From: Cordylochernes scorpioides
Lineage: Eukaryota; Arthropoda; Arachnida; Pseudoscorpiones; Chernetidae
Assembly (NCBI GenBank): GCA_030710605.1
Contig: CP092876.1
Coordinates: 61,442,115-61,506,114 of the forward strand
Direction of reading: 5' to 3'
DNA: 64,000 bases
A program made the position numbers and the translations under genes. Position 1 is the stretch's first letter; the number at the start of each line of letters is the position of its first letter. Shown here one piece after another: positions 10,160 through 19,509 of this stretch. Under the pieces are notes generated by a model. That model searched no databases. It was not told where the DNA came from and saw only the letters and a program-made list of their open reading frames with translations.

Positions 10160-11420
10160 AATGGACCACGTGGAGATCTGGCGGGGATTGCCGTCTTGTT
10201 GTTCCAATCCCGGGGAACATCTATGGCGCCTTCTGTAGGCCCCTGGCGCTGATGATATGATGCGCCCCTTTTTCCTGGCGCTGATGATATGATTCGCCCT
10301 TTGTCCTCGGCGATCTGATATGACGCGCCCTCTTTCCCCAGGCGCTGATGACATGATTCGCCTTTTGTCCTCGGCGATCTGATATGACGCGCCCCTTTTT
10401 CCTGGCGCTGATGATGTTTTGCCTTTTATGTGCCCTGCGCTAATGATGTCTTGCGCATTGTCCCGGGAGCTGATGATATGATTCGCCTTCTGTCCCTGGC
10501 GTTCGTGAAATGACGCGCCCCTTGACCCCGGCGCTGATGATATGATTCGCCTTCTGTCCCTGGCGTTCGTGAAATGACGCGCCCCTTGACCCCGGCGCTG
10601 ATGATATGATTCGCCTTCTGTCCCTGGCGTTCGTGAAATGACGCGCCCCTTGACCCCGGCGCTGATATGATTCGCCTTCTGTCCCTGGCGTTCGTGAAAT
10701 GACGCGCCCCTTGTTCCCGGCGCTGATGATATGATTCGCCTTCTGTCCCCGACGTTCGTGAAATGACGCGCCCCTTGACTCCGCCGCTGATGATATGACT
10801 CGCCTTCTGTCCCCGGCGCTGATGATATGATTCGCCTTCTGTCTCTGGCGTTCGTAAAATGACGCGCCCCTTGACCCCGGCGCTGATGATGTGATTCGCC
10901 TTCTGTCCCTGGCGTTCGTGAAATCACGCGCCCCTTGTTCCCGGCGCTGATGATATGATTCGCCTTCTGTCCCTGGCGTTCGTGAAATGACGCGACCCTT
11001 GACCCCGGCGCTGATGATATGATTCGCCTTCTGTCCCTGGCGTTCGTGAAATGACGCGCCCCTTGATCCCGGCGCTGATGATATGATTCGCCTTCTGTCC
11101 CCGGCGTTCGTGAAATGACGCGCCTTCAGTCCTCGGCGCTGATGATATGATTCGCCTTCTGTCCCTGGCGTTCGTGAAATGACGCGCCCCTTGACCCCGG
11201 CGTTGATGATATGATTCGCCTTCTGTCCCCGGCGGTAATGATATGATTCGCCTTCTGTCCCTGGCATTCGTGAAATGACATGCCCTTGACCCCGGCGCTG
11301 ATGATATGATTCGCCTTCTGTTCCTGGCGTTCATGGAATCACGCGCCCCTTGTCTCCAGCGCTGATGATTGGATACGCCTTCTCTCTCTGACGATGAAGA
11401 TGTGCCGCACCCTGGGACTC
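10160..11420. repeat. 64-bp minisatellite built from two related half-units, B1 array
   Basis: Tandem copies alternate a roughly 30-bp half-unit (cgccttctgtccctggcgtt then cgtgaaatga) with a roughly 34-bp half-unit (cgcgccccttgaccccggcg then ctgatgatatgatt). The halves are alignable (cgcc, tctg/cttg, ggcgctgat/ggcgttcgt), so the 64-bp unit is a dimer of an older monomer. The left edge (10220-10440) has a variant order with 'cctcggcgatctgatatgac'. The unit length is one more than a multiple of three and the minus strand lacks stops in all frames, which creates long but probably meaningless ORFs. The array is GC-rich against an AT-rich background. Confidence 0.9.
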
Positions 11421-12357
11421 TATATTCCTGGTGCTCTAATGGCCATAACGATGTTTGGTGCCCATTTTGACGCTTGTCTATTATATATTACGCAATCTTG
11501 CACTGGCGCAATCAATGTGTCGCAATCTTTCAGCGGATCTCCCCACCAGTTCCTTTACCTCACCATTTGCTGATGTGCTGCAAACATCTTATGGCCCCAT
11601 CACATGGATCTCTCCATAGCCCAGGATCCACCCACGCATTTTCTCAATGGCTCCGCCTCATGTTCATTTCCAAGGCCCCGCCCTTGCCCATTCTCCATGG
11701 GCCTATGCATTTTTTGACTGATTCATCTCGAGAGCGTAAATAAAACCAATTTTATATTTTATTTCCATTATTTATCTCCAAATTACACCCTATCCAACAT
11801 AAACAACAAATCTGTATTCAGTGTATTTCTACATCTTTATATTGAAATATTTGTATTAAATCACGTGTGAAAGGATAAAAGTTTATAAATCTAAAGCGAA
11901 TATTTGGCTAACTAAATGGTATAAAATTAATTATAGTATCATTAAATATTCCATCTGTTATTGTCTTTCACAAGGTGGGTCTTCCATAAAAGAGTCAGGA
12001 CGTGGTTTGCTTAACTAATTACCAGTAGAATATACATCAAGCACTATGCTGGCTATGTGAAATATAAATGATAAAACTACTATATCATGGAGACTAATTA
12101 ACCATACATTGTGCTTTAAAAAGTCCCAAAGTTTAAAAGGCAGAGTATAGAAATTTAAAAAAACAACCTATATACTCTTAGTAATGAACGATTATATTCG
12201 AAAACATAAAAATCATCAATAGTGACAGAAGATTCGTATACGAATTACCTGTTTGATATTCTAATTCGTTTCCTGCTATACCGCTGTAGCCTTTGACCCA
12301 GCAGAGTTATACATTGGGTGTAAGATGAAGGTTACAGAAGATGTCTGCAACATGATG
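11421..12357. other. Unique DNA of unit B1, no gene recognised
   Basis: Collinear with about 29720-30645 of B2. The first 300 bp are GC-richer and the rest is AT-rich. The plus-strand ORF 11474-11743 is not maintained in the other copy and resembles nothing known. Confidence 0.6.
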
Positions 12358-12362
12358 CCTTC

Positions 12363-12718
12363 TGTTGGGAATAGAATGTTAATTTTCTTATAGATTTATA
12401 TTTTTCTAAATATATGTAAATTTAATCCATTATAAGAAACATATTTGTTATATGTAAATATTTATATGTATATATATTCGTGACAAAAAATAAACTGTTA
12501 TGTTGACTGGTTAGAGTCGTGTGGTTTCTCGGCCCGCCCTCGAGAGGTCTACGCCTTGGTTGATACCTGCCTTAGACACTTCCGTAGATTTGACTTCTTG
12601 GGAATCGCTCTTCTCTACCTTTGAGATTCCACGGTTTTTTTCCTCCCCGGGACCAGAATAAGAGACTTCGGGCGTCTGGGCAAAATAGAGCCTGGGCGCT
12701 ACGCCGCTGAACGCGACA
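12363..12718 (+). repeat. 5' LTR of the BEL/Pao element
   Basis: 356 bp, TGTTGGG to GCGACA. The 5' part is AT-rich and the 3' part GC-rich. Only one base (T versus C near position 96 of the LTR) was found to differ from the 3' LTR. It contains 'aataaa' at about 12488. The promoter position was not resolved. Confidence 0.93.
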
Positions 12719-12720
12719 TT

Positions 12721-12738
12721 TGGCATCCCAGCCGGGAC
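12721..12738 (+). other. Candidate primer-binding site
   Basis: TGGCATCCCAGCCGGGAC starts two bases after the 5' LTR and begins with the TGG expected to pair with a tRNA CCA end. The tRNA was not identified. Confidence 0.5.
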
Positions 12739-12785
12739 GCGAGGAGAAAGCCGTGCCTATATTTGGAACCCCTTTGGATTAGAAG

Positions 12786-14261
12786 ATGGAAAGAGAAGAA
12801 GCGCTAGAGAGACTCAAGAAGAAGAGAACCATACTCCGCACGTCTTTATCCAAGTACGGGAAAAGAATAGAGGAATATGACGTGCACAAGGAGTGTGACC
12901 ACGAGGAACTGCTGGGGCAGCTTTCGGATGTCTACGAAGAACTGAGGCGGGTAGACGAAGAAATCGGTAAGCTGATTGACATCAAAGATCTAGAGAAAGA
13001 TCTAAAGATGGTAGAGGAATACCGGGAAAAGGCCGTGGCGTGGAAATATTTATTAAAGAAAAGAAGTCTGGTGGTAGCGGAAGGAATGCAGAGGGAAACT
13101 GCAACTGCCACGAAGAAGGAATATCCAGGAGAAATCGGTCGACTGACTCTAACTGGGATGGTTAAGTTACCCAAATTGACAATGGATATGAGGATCTGCG
13201 ATGGGAGCAGTTTGGAAATCGGGATGAGTGAGAAGCCAAGTGTTGTCGGAGTTACCCTGATGAAAGGAGTTGATCCAGCTTCTATTAAGGAAGATGCTGA
13301 GATGGTGGTATCATCCGAGCAAATGGTAAAGGAGCCATCCAAGCAGATTGCTGTTGAAGAAAGTAATAAGGCTCAAGTAGTAAGAGAGCGCTGTGCTGAA
13401 GACGGTGAAAAGGCTCAAGTCAAGAAGAAGTCTGTTATAGAAGTTGATGAAAGTAATAGGGCTGAAGTTGAGAAAGAATCCGTTGAAGCAGATAAAGAGA
13501 AAGTGCTGGATGTGGAACAAGGAATGGATTCAAAGAACACCGAAGAAGTGAAGCTGCTCTATGTAAAACAAGGTACCGATTTAAGGATGGCAGAAAGGCC
13601 ATATGCAGAACAAGGTAATGAGCCTAAGGAAGACGGAGTACAAGACTCTGAAAATGAGCCTAAGGGCGATGGAGTACAAGACTCTGAAGATGAGCCTAAG
13701 GGCGACGGAGTAAAGGATTCTGACGCTGAAACCAAGGATAATGAAGTGGAGGATTCTGGAACTGCAATTGAGGCTTGTGAATCGGTGAGCAACTCTAAAG
13801 CGGTAGCTGAAGGCGCGGATCAAGTGGAGATTGCAGATGGTGAGGCTGAGTCCATTGATGATATTGAGGAAAGAGTTGTCAGAATTCCAGCATCGAGTAA
13901 ATTGATGGAAGCAGGACAGATAGGAGATGCGGAATTTAAAGTAAAGGGATACTATTTGCCTGATCGCCCTGTATGTGGGTGTGACTCCAGGGCTGCGCCT
14001 GTACGGCCAGCGAAAGACGGCGCTTCCTATCGAGGACGAAACGGATTCTCGTTGAAGCGATATATGAAGAGGATACACAGTCTGCTGAGAAGAATCCCTG
14101 AGATAAGGATAAAGCTTCGGAGGAATAAGTTCGGAGTTGTGGCCGACCTGAAAAGATATTTCCAGATGATCGCCATCAGAGATAATGATTGGGACTACCT
14201 CAAATTTCTTTGGAAAAAAAAAGATGGACAACTGATGGTTTTGAGCGGGAAATCGTTGTAG
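12786..14261 (+). CDS. BEL/Pao Gag-like protein with acidic repeats, fused to a scrap of reverse transcriptase
   Basis: 491 residues. Residues 1-100 are a charged helical, probably coiled-coil region typical of BEL/Pao Gag (ALERLKKKRTILR, then EELRRVDEEIGKL). About 115-135 holds the VKLPKLTMDMR motif. Residues about 150-390 are low-complexity and acidic, with tandem repeats near 277-325 (EPKGDGVQDSE and variants). Residues about 415-480 are the start of a Pao-type reverse transcriptase (LLRRIPEIRIKLRRNKFGVV, then ADLKRYFQMIAI with the first catalytic Asp). Protease and zinc knuckles are not seen, so the frame joins Gag to mid-pol across a deletion. It is the best-preserved gene of this element and could make a particle protein; that is inference. 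Confidence 0.75.
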   Translation: MEREEALERLKKKRTILRTSLSKYGKRIEEYDVHKECDHEELLGQLSDVYEELRRVDEEIGKLIDIKDLEKDLKMVEEYREKAVAWKYLLKKRSLVVAEGMQRETATATKKEYPGEIGRLTLTGMVKLPKLTMDMRICDGSSLEIGMSEKPSVVGVTLMKGVDPASIKEDAEMVVSSEQMVKEPSKQIAVEESNKAQVVRERCAEDGEKAQVKKKSVIEVDESNRAEVEKESVEADKEKVLDVEQGMDSKNTEEVKLLYVKQGTDLRMAERPYAEQGNEPKEDGVQDSENEPKGDGVQDSEDEPKGDGVKDSDAETKDNEVEDSGTAIEACESVSNSKAVAEGADQVEIADGEAESIDDIEERVVRIPASSKLMEAGQIGDAEFKVKGYYLPDRPVCGCDSRAAPVRPAKDGASYRGRNGFSLKRYMKRIHSLLRRIPEIRIKLRRNKFGVVADLKRYFQMIAIRDNDWDYLKFLWKKKDGQLMVLSGKSL

Positions 14262-14812
14262 ACGATTTTGGTTGAGTGCCCGTGCCTCTAAATCCGGAAG
14301 AAAAGTAAATGGTTGAATGATGATGCATGGTTGGAGAAGGTGAAACGCTTTCTAAGCAGGGTTGCACTGTCCAGATCACCTATGTGAGGAGAGAGCCAAT
14401 AGAAAAAGGTTCAATTGGCAAATATATTCCAAGCAATGGAATGTGACTTGTATCGAAGGAAACTGTTTCTGGAGCTGCAGTAACTCCAATGTTATATACT
14501 CCGGCCAGTTCTCCAAAGGGGCAAGTGCCTACTCCAGCGAAAAGGTCTTAATTTGGGAGACAAGTCTCCAGAAAGTCTGGTGAAAGTGCTAGACCGGAAA
14601 GGATTGCGAATCCTGTAGATCATAGGACTATTATATTGAGTGGTTTGAGATCTCTACGGAAGAGTTCAGAGTCCTATGACTGCTGTAGGCCTGCAGACGA
14701 TACCTCTGGGCCTTCAGACGATACCTCTAAGCCTAAAGACTATGCCTCGGCATAAGATCCTGATTCTTCAGGATGTAAAGCTCAATGTTCTCAAGAGGTT
14801 CCAGAAATTGCA
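14262..14812 (+). pseudogene. Scrambled remains of BEL/Pao pol
   Basis: No frame is open for long here; short stretches in different frames carry no clear motif. By position it should be RT palm and RNase H, now largely deleted or decayed. Confidence 0.5.
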
Positions 14813-15973
14813 ATGGAAGATAACTGGGCGACTTTTGTAATGAATCGAGTTATGGAGATCCGATCTCTCAGTGAGACAGAGGATTGGTATCGTGTACCAG
14901 GATGTTTGAATCCAGCGGATTTACCATCACGGGGGTGCTTAGCCGATTCTCTGGAGAGATCGAAGTGGTGGGAGGGCCCGAGTTGGTTGAGAAGACCAAG
15001 AAGAGATTGGCCCCATAGGGAAATATACCCTGACCCAGATATTGTGAACTCGGAAAAGAGAAAGATTGTTTTAACATCAACATGTATTGAAAGGGAAAAA
15101 GATCAGTACTACTATCGCTTTTCAAACTACTACAAGATATTGAGAGTAACTGCCTGGATGAACCGGTTTTTAACAAATGCGAGAGGAACAATAGGTCAGC
15201 GAGTGAAAGGTGATCTTACTGTGAATGAAATTAAAAGGGCGGAACTGATGCTGGTGAGAGTTATCCAACGGGAATCCTTCACTGGACCAGAGGACAAGAG
15301 GTTGAAGGATTTCAAGTTATGCTGCGATTCTTTGGGATTGTTGAGGGTCAAAACTAAAATAAGTAGGAGACAAGATCTGGAAAGATTGATTGGTTTGCTG
15401 AAACAACTCCTTAGGAAGATTCTTGGTCAAGCTCGTTTGGAATTTGAGGAACTTTACACCATTATCTGTGACACAGAGTCTTTGATGAACTCACGTCCAT
15501 TAACCCCTGCCTTGTTCTTGCACGACCTCAAAGAAATAGGAGTTCCAGATCTGGACTCTATTGAAAGGGCTAGTCTTCAGAAGAGATACCAATTTAGACA
15601 AAGGTTAAGAGAAGATCTGCGGAAGAGATTCCGGACGGAGTATTTTGGATTCTTAAGGCAAGAGACTAGAAGACGCTCGAAGACAAGACCTATCAAGGTG
15701 GGAGATCTGGTGTTGATTGGACAAGATAATGCTAAGCGAGTCAATTGGCCTTTGGCGAGAGTTGTGGAGGTCTACCCTGGCCGAGATGGACCTGTGAGGG
15801 TCGCCAAGTTGAGAACCAGCAAGGGCGTCCAGATTAGGCCGGTTCAACGGCTCTACAATTTAGAGATACCCGCCGATCTGGGGAGTACCTTGAGGAGTAT
15901 ACAGTCGGAACCACGCCGGGGAGGCTCCCGAGGAGAAGCCAGTAAAGACCCTACGAAGATAGCCCAATCCTAA
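14813..15973 (+). pseudogene. BEL/Pao pol C-terminal part with integrase core deleted
   Basis: 386 residues. Residues 24-58 carry the hallmark VPGCLNPADLPSRG and KWWEGPSWL of Pao RNase H/linker. Residues about 205-232 carry LEFEELYTIICDTESLMNSR, the end of the integrase core with its Glu region. Residues about 270-350 form the Pao-specific integrase C-terminal domain (RQRLREDLRKRF, KVGDLVLIGQD, WPLARVVEVYPGRDGPVR). The integrase zinc finger and the first two catalytic Asp are absent between residues about 150 and 205. The frame is open but the enzyme cannot be catalytic. Confidence 0.85.
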
Positions 15974-16030
15974 AGAACTGGAATGAACGGTCGTTTCCCA
16001 ACTATTGGTTGAGTTTCTGTAGAAAAAACT

Positions 16031-16043
16031 CAAGGTGGGAGTA
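16031..16043 (+). other. Polypurine tract of the BEL/Pao element
   Basis: CAAGGTGGGAGTA lies directly before the 3' LTR at 16044, the expected place for plus-strand priming. Confidence 0.7.
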
Positions 16044-16399
16044 TGTTGGGAATAGAATGTTAATTTTCTTATAGATTTATATTTTTCTAAATATATGTAA
16101 ATTTAATCCATTATAAGAAACATATTTGTCATATGTAAATATTTATATGTATATATATTCGTGACAAAAAATAAACTGTTATGTTGACTGGTTAGAGTCG
16201 TGTGGTTTCTCGGCCCGCCCTCGAGAGGTCTACGCCTTGGTTGATACCTGCCTTAGACACTTCCGTAGATTTGACTTCTTGGGAATCGCTCTTCTCTACC
16301 TTTGAGATTCCACGGTTTTTTTCCTCCCCGGGACCAGAATAAGAGACTTCGGGCGTCTGGGCAAAATAGAGCCTGGGCGCTACGCCGCTGAACGCGACA
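16044..16399 (+). repeat. 3' LTR of the BEL/Pao element
   Basis: 356 bp, matching the 5' LTR except for one base. It is followed by the second ccttc target copy. Confidence 0.93.
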
Positions 16400-16404
16400 C
16401 CTTC

Positions 16405-16668
16405 TTATGGACGAAGAACGAAGTTGGTAATTAAGAACCACTTGGAAGTCAGATACAATTTGGAAATATTTCATATTGTGGCAAAGAAATAATTTTATAA
16501 CGTATTTTATTATGTAATTAATTAATCGATGAAAATACACAACTAAAATAAATTTGTATTTATGAAATTATCATGTCACATAGCGCTTTGTTATTAAGTA
16601 TTCTTTAGCTTAAATTAATCAGCTTAGTTTAATTGTAGTCACCTAATCGTGCTGATGTAATTAATATA
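16405..16668. other. End of unit B1, no gene
   Basis: Collinear with about 30647-30905. AT-rich, with no ORF of note. Confidence 0.6.
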
Positions 16669-18262
16669 CAGGGTGATCCAAAAGTCCCGCACAACTTTAA
16701 AAATTAATAACTCCGCGAATATTTGCGCTAGAGCAATGCGGTAAACACCATTGTGTTCAGGATGCAATGGGACTTTTTATGGCAAATAATGAAAAATTCG
16801 AAATTGATTTTAGTTACAACTTTATTCGCTAGATGGCGCTCTACCAGAATCAAAGATTCAGCGGCCAAATTGTTTGATAAATTTAAAAATATAACTGAAC
16901 GACACGTATTTTTCCTTTTTGAATACCAGGAAAAACCCCTAATAATATCATATGATAAATTAATAAAACACCATTTCGCCAAAAGTTAGAAGAATTGGTT
17001 GACGATTTTTAAATACAATCTGAGATATGTAAAATAGGTATATGCAAATTAAAACATGTAGCAAAAAATATTTATATTTTAGATGGAGTTTTGTGAAATA
17101 GATTGAATGTTTGAAAATAACTACTGATATCAATACACGATTTTTGAAATGTTAATATAGTATAATAATACGAAACGTAAAAATTTGTTAGTATGGAATA
17201 AATGGTCACTAGGATGCGTTGGAGGCTGGTGACCTTCAAAATCACGCTAACTCGTACGCGCAAGTCCGTAGCGCTTCAGTTTCCATGGAGCTACCACTGG
17301 TGAACGTGTCCACTTGCGAACTCCGTTCTGTAATTCGTTTTTTCACGGCGAAAAATGAAACTGGGGTCAATATTCATCGCAATTTAGTGTCAGTGTATGG
17401 TGAAGAATGTATGAGCATCCAAATGGTTCGCCGATGGCGTTCATGGTTCTTAGAAGGACGGCAAAACGTGCATGATGACGAGCGAAGCGGCAGGCCCGTT
17501 ACTGCTACGGACAATGCAGCCGTTGCTGCTGTTCGGAATGTGGTGGATGCAGATCACCGCGTCACCATTGACGAAATAATGATTCGACTGCCTCCTGGAA
17601 TCGAAATTAGACACTCTTCGATTGGAACAATCATGTCAGATATTTTGAATTTTCCCAAAGTCTGCGCAAGATGGGTCTCGCGTTTGCTCTTGGAAAATCA
17701 CAAGCAACAACGGATGGAGGCAGCCCGAGCTTTCCTGGAAATGCATCAAAGAGATGGAGATCAACTGTTTTCCCATATTGTTACTGGAGATGAAAGCTGG
17801 GTGCATCATTCAACTCCAGAAACAAAACGACAAAGCATGGTGTGGAAGAAGCCTGAGGAAAGTGCACCAAAAAAAAAGGCGAAGGTCACAATCTCTGCAG
17901 GCAAAGTTATGGCTATGGAAAACTTCAAATGGGAAATTTTCAACATCCACCTTATTCTCCGGAACTTGCCCCAAGCGACTTCCATCCTTTTCCAGCACTC
18001 AAGTGGCACCTTGGAGGCAAGCACTTTGCGAATGATGACGAAGTGCAGGCGGAGGAGAACCACTGGATACGAAGACAGGACACGGCTTGGTACAACAGTG
18101 GTATCAAAAAATTGCTACAACGGTACCAAAAATGTTTGAACAGAAATGGTGATTATTTAGAGAAGTAGTCTATGAGTTGTATAATGAAAATAAAATAACT
18201 GCATAATTGTAAATAATGTGGTTTATTTGTTAAAAAATAAGGAAACTTATTTATTGGATGGC
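16669..18262 (+). mobile_element. Mariner-type element region, defective
   Basis: Homology with B2 stops exactly at a TA ('aattaata' then TACAGGGTGATCCAAAAG), consistent with a mariner-type insertion. The right end is probably 'ggatggccctcgta' at about 18249-18262. The two ends are not convincing inverted copies, and 16672-17215 carries no ORF of interest, so two elements may be superimposed here. The transposase gene follows. Confidence 0.55.
17285..18168 (+). pseudogene. Mariner transposase, frameshifted with catalytic deletion
   Basis: The N-terminal part (ATG 17285) has the helix-turn-helix region (CELRSVIRFFTAKNETGVNI, MVRRWRSWFLEGRQN, DDERSGRPV). It then has the start of the catalytic domain with IVTGDESWVHH (first Asp) and ETKRQSMVWKKPE. 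After GKVMA (about 17912) the sequence jumps to NFKWEIF, so the block holding the second catalytic Asp is missing. The C-terminal part (HPPYSPELAPSDFH, third Asp) continues in another frame (17929-18168). It is a D,D34D-type family member by motif, unable to transpose itself. An in-frame upstream start at 17219 is less likely. Confidence 0.88.
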
Positions 18263-19259
18263 CCTCGTATCTTTTTAAACGTAAAAATAGGTAATATAAC
18301 GCAGTACCTAAACTTCTATATCCTAGATACACCCTTGTATTTTGGCATATTATCCCTTAATTCTATAAAAAGATTTCTACTAATTATAAACTGTCCTCCG
18401 CTACTCCTGTATCAAGATAATGTACCCCTACCTTGGTACCTTGTACCAATTCACCTCGTGCAAGCAACACGTGACCCATTAACAGGTTAATACAACTGTC
18501 ACATTTACTAAATGTTCCCCTCCTGGAACGGGTTGCTCACACGTGGTTAACTCCAACACTCTTATTTGGCCTCATTGTAATGTTCCTAATCCTATTTTCA
18601 ACGCCCCTATGTCCTTTTCTTTCATAGCTTTAGACAGAAATAACCTAAGTCACAGCCTTCCAAAACTATTCCATTCGTTAAATTCCAACATAGCCACACT
18701 ACCTCGTACCTTCCTTTTACATGCACATTTAATCATCGACAAATCTCTCTCAACAAAATAAACAACACCCTTTCACATCACTTTCTCCAATTGACAACAA
18801 TTTTTAGTGCGCGACTTAACATCCAAATCCAATTTCGAGCCACACAAGCTCCATAACGTCGCCCCACTAAACACTAAAAAAATTCACATTAAACGTGCCA
18901 TATCCACTAACAATATAAAAATTCTCGATATATGTTCGTACAACCAGCACCCATGACTTTAGTAAATTTGTTATTCATAGTGAAACAGGTTAGATTTTGT
19001 ACAAAACAAAGACTTCACGTGACACCTTTTCATTTACAATTTTTTCGCTTCGTGTCACAGAGCCACACCACAAAACTCTTTCACTTTTCAGGCCAAAGAC
19101 GCCTTCACGCCTGTGACATCTCACCTCAAAGCGTGTCCACGTCGAAAGTCGCACTTTCACTCACTTCTAACCTGATATCACTGAATAACATTTTTACTAA
19201 GACCGCAACAACCTCGAAACACAACAACCATTCGATTTAATATCAATAGATACAATATC

Positions 19260-19502
19260 CAGATTTTCGAAATACAAACACAAATCGAACAAATGCTTAA
19301 ACACGGGATAATTACAACCTCTGTATCTCCCTATGTCAGTCCCATTACACTTGTCACCAAACGTGACAAATCAAAACGCTTTTGTGTTTACAATTATAGA
19401 AATAATATCTCCGAACGTAGTCCGAATTAACAGACCCAATCGACCCCTAAATAAAGAAGTTGATACAGTTCATGTGAACAAACTCAAATACTATGCAGAA
19501 AA
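19260..19502 (+). pseudogene. Gypsy pol remnant: RT start joined to pol end
   Basis: 19260-19409 encodes IEQMLKHGIITTSVSPYVSP then ITLVTKRDKSKRFCVYNYR, the first conserved block of Ty3/gypsy RT, with Tyr where the family has Asp in the CVDYR box. 19450-19502 encodes VDTVHVNKLKYY and a stop, the usual end of gypsy integrase. The middle is deleted. Confidence 0.7.
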
Positions 19503-19509
19503 TATATAA

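Larger units (their letters stand above)
12363..16399 (+). mobile_element. BEL/Pao LTR retrotransposon, internally deleted but recently inserted
   Basis: Two 356-bp LTRs (12363-12718 and 16044-16399) start TGTTGGGAATAG and end GAACGCGACA, with one difference seen between them. A 5-bp target duplication ccttc flanks them (12358-12362 and 16400-16404). B2 has the uninterrupted site 'gatgccttcttatgg' at about 30637, proving insertion after the B duplication. A primer-site candidate and a purine tract are present. The interior keeps Gag, a scrap of reverse transcriptase and the end of pol, but lacks most of RT and the integrase catalytic core, so it must depend on a helper element. Confidence 0.95.
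6445..16668. repeat. Diverged segmental duplication unit B1 (partner B2 at 24818-30905)
   Basis: The order non-LTR relic, hydrophobic ORF, minisatellite and flanking unique DNA is the same in 24818-30905. The main difference is the BEL/Pao insertion at 12363-16399, present only here; the minisatellite length and small indels also differ. Divergence of a few percent with indels indicates an old duplication. Homology ends at 'aattaatata', where the mariner region starts. Confidence 0.9.

Noticed and set aside
10130..11334. Three long overlapping minus-strand ORFs (136-275 residues) with repeated GTEGESYHQRRGQ-type peptides
   Set aside because: They are generated by a 64-bp minisatellite without stops in any minus-strand frame; the same peptides appear in every frame, so there is no sign of coding selection.
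10160..11420. Possible CRISPR-like array
   Set aside because: The roughly 32-bp half-units are all repeat with no unique spacers, and the context is eukaryotic transposons.
11474..11743. 89-residue plus-strand ORF after the minisatellite
   Set aside because: Frame not preserved in the B2 copy and no known motif.
12932..14231. Minus-strand ORFs of up to 216 residues opposite the BEL/Pao Gag
   Set aside because: Antisense shadows of the repetitive acidic Gag region.
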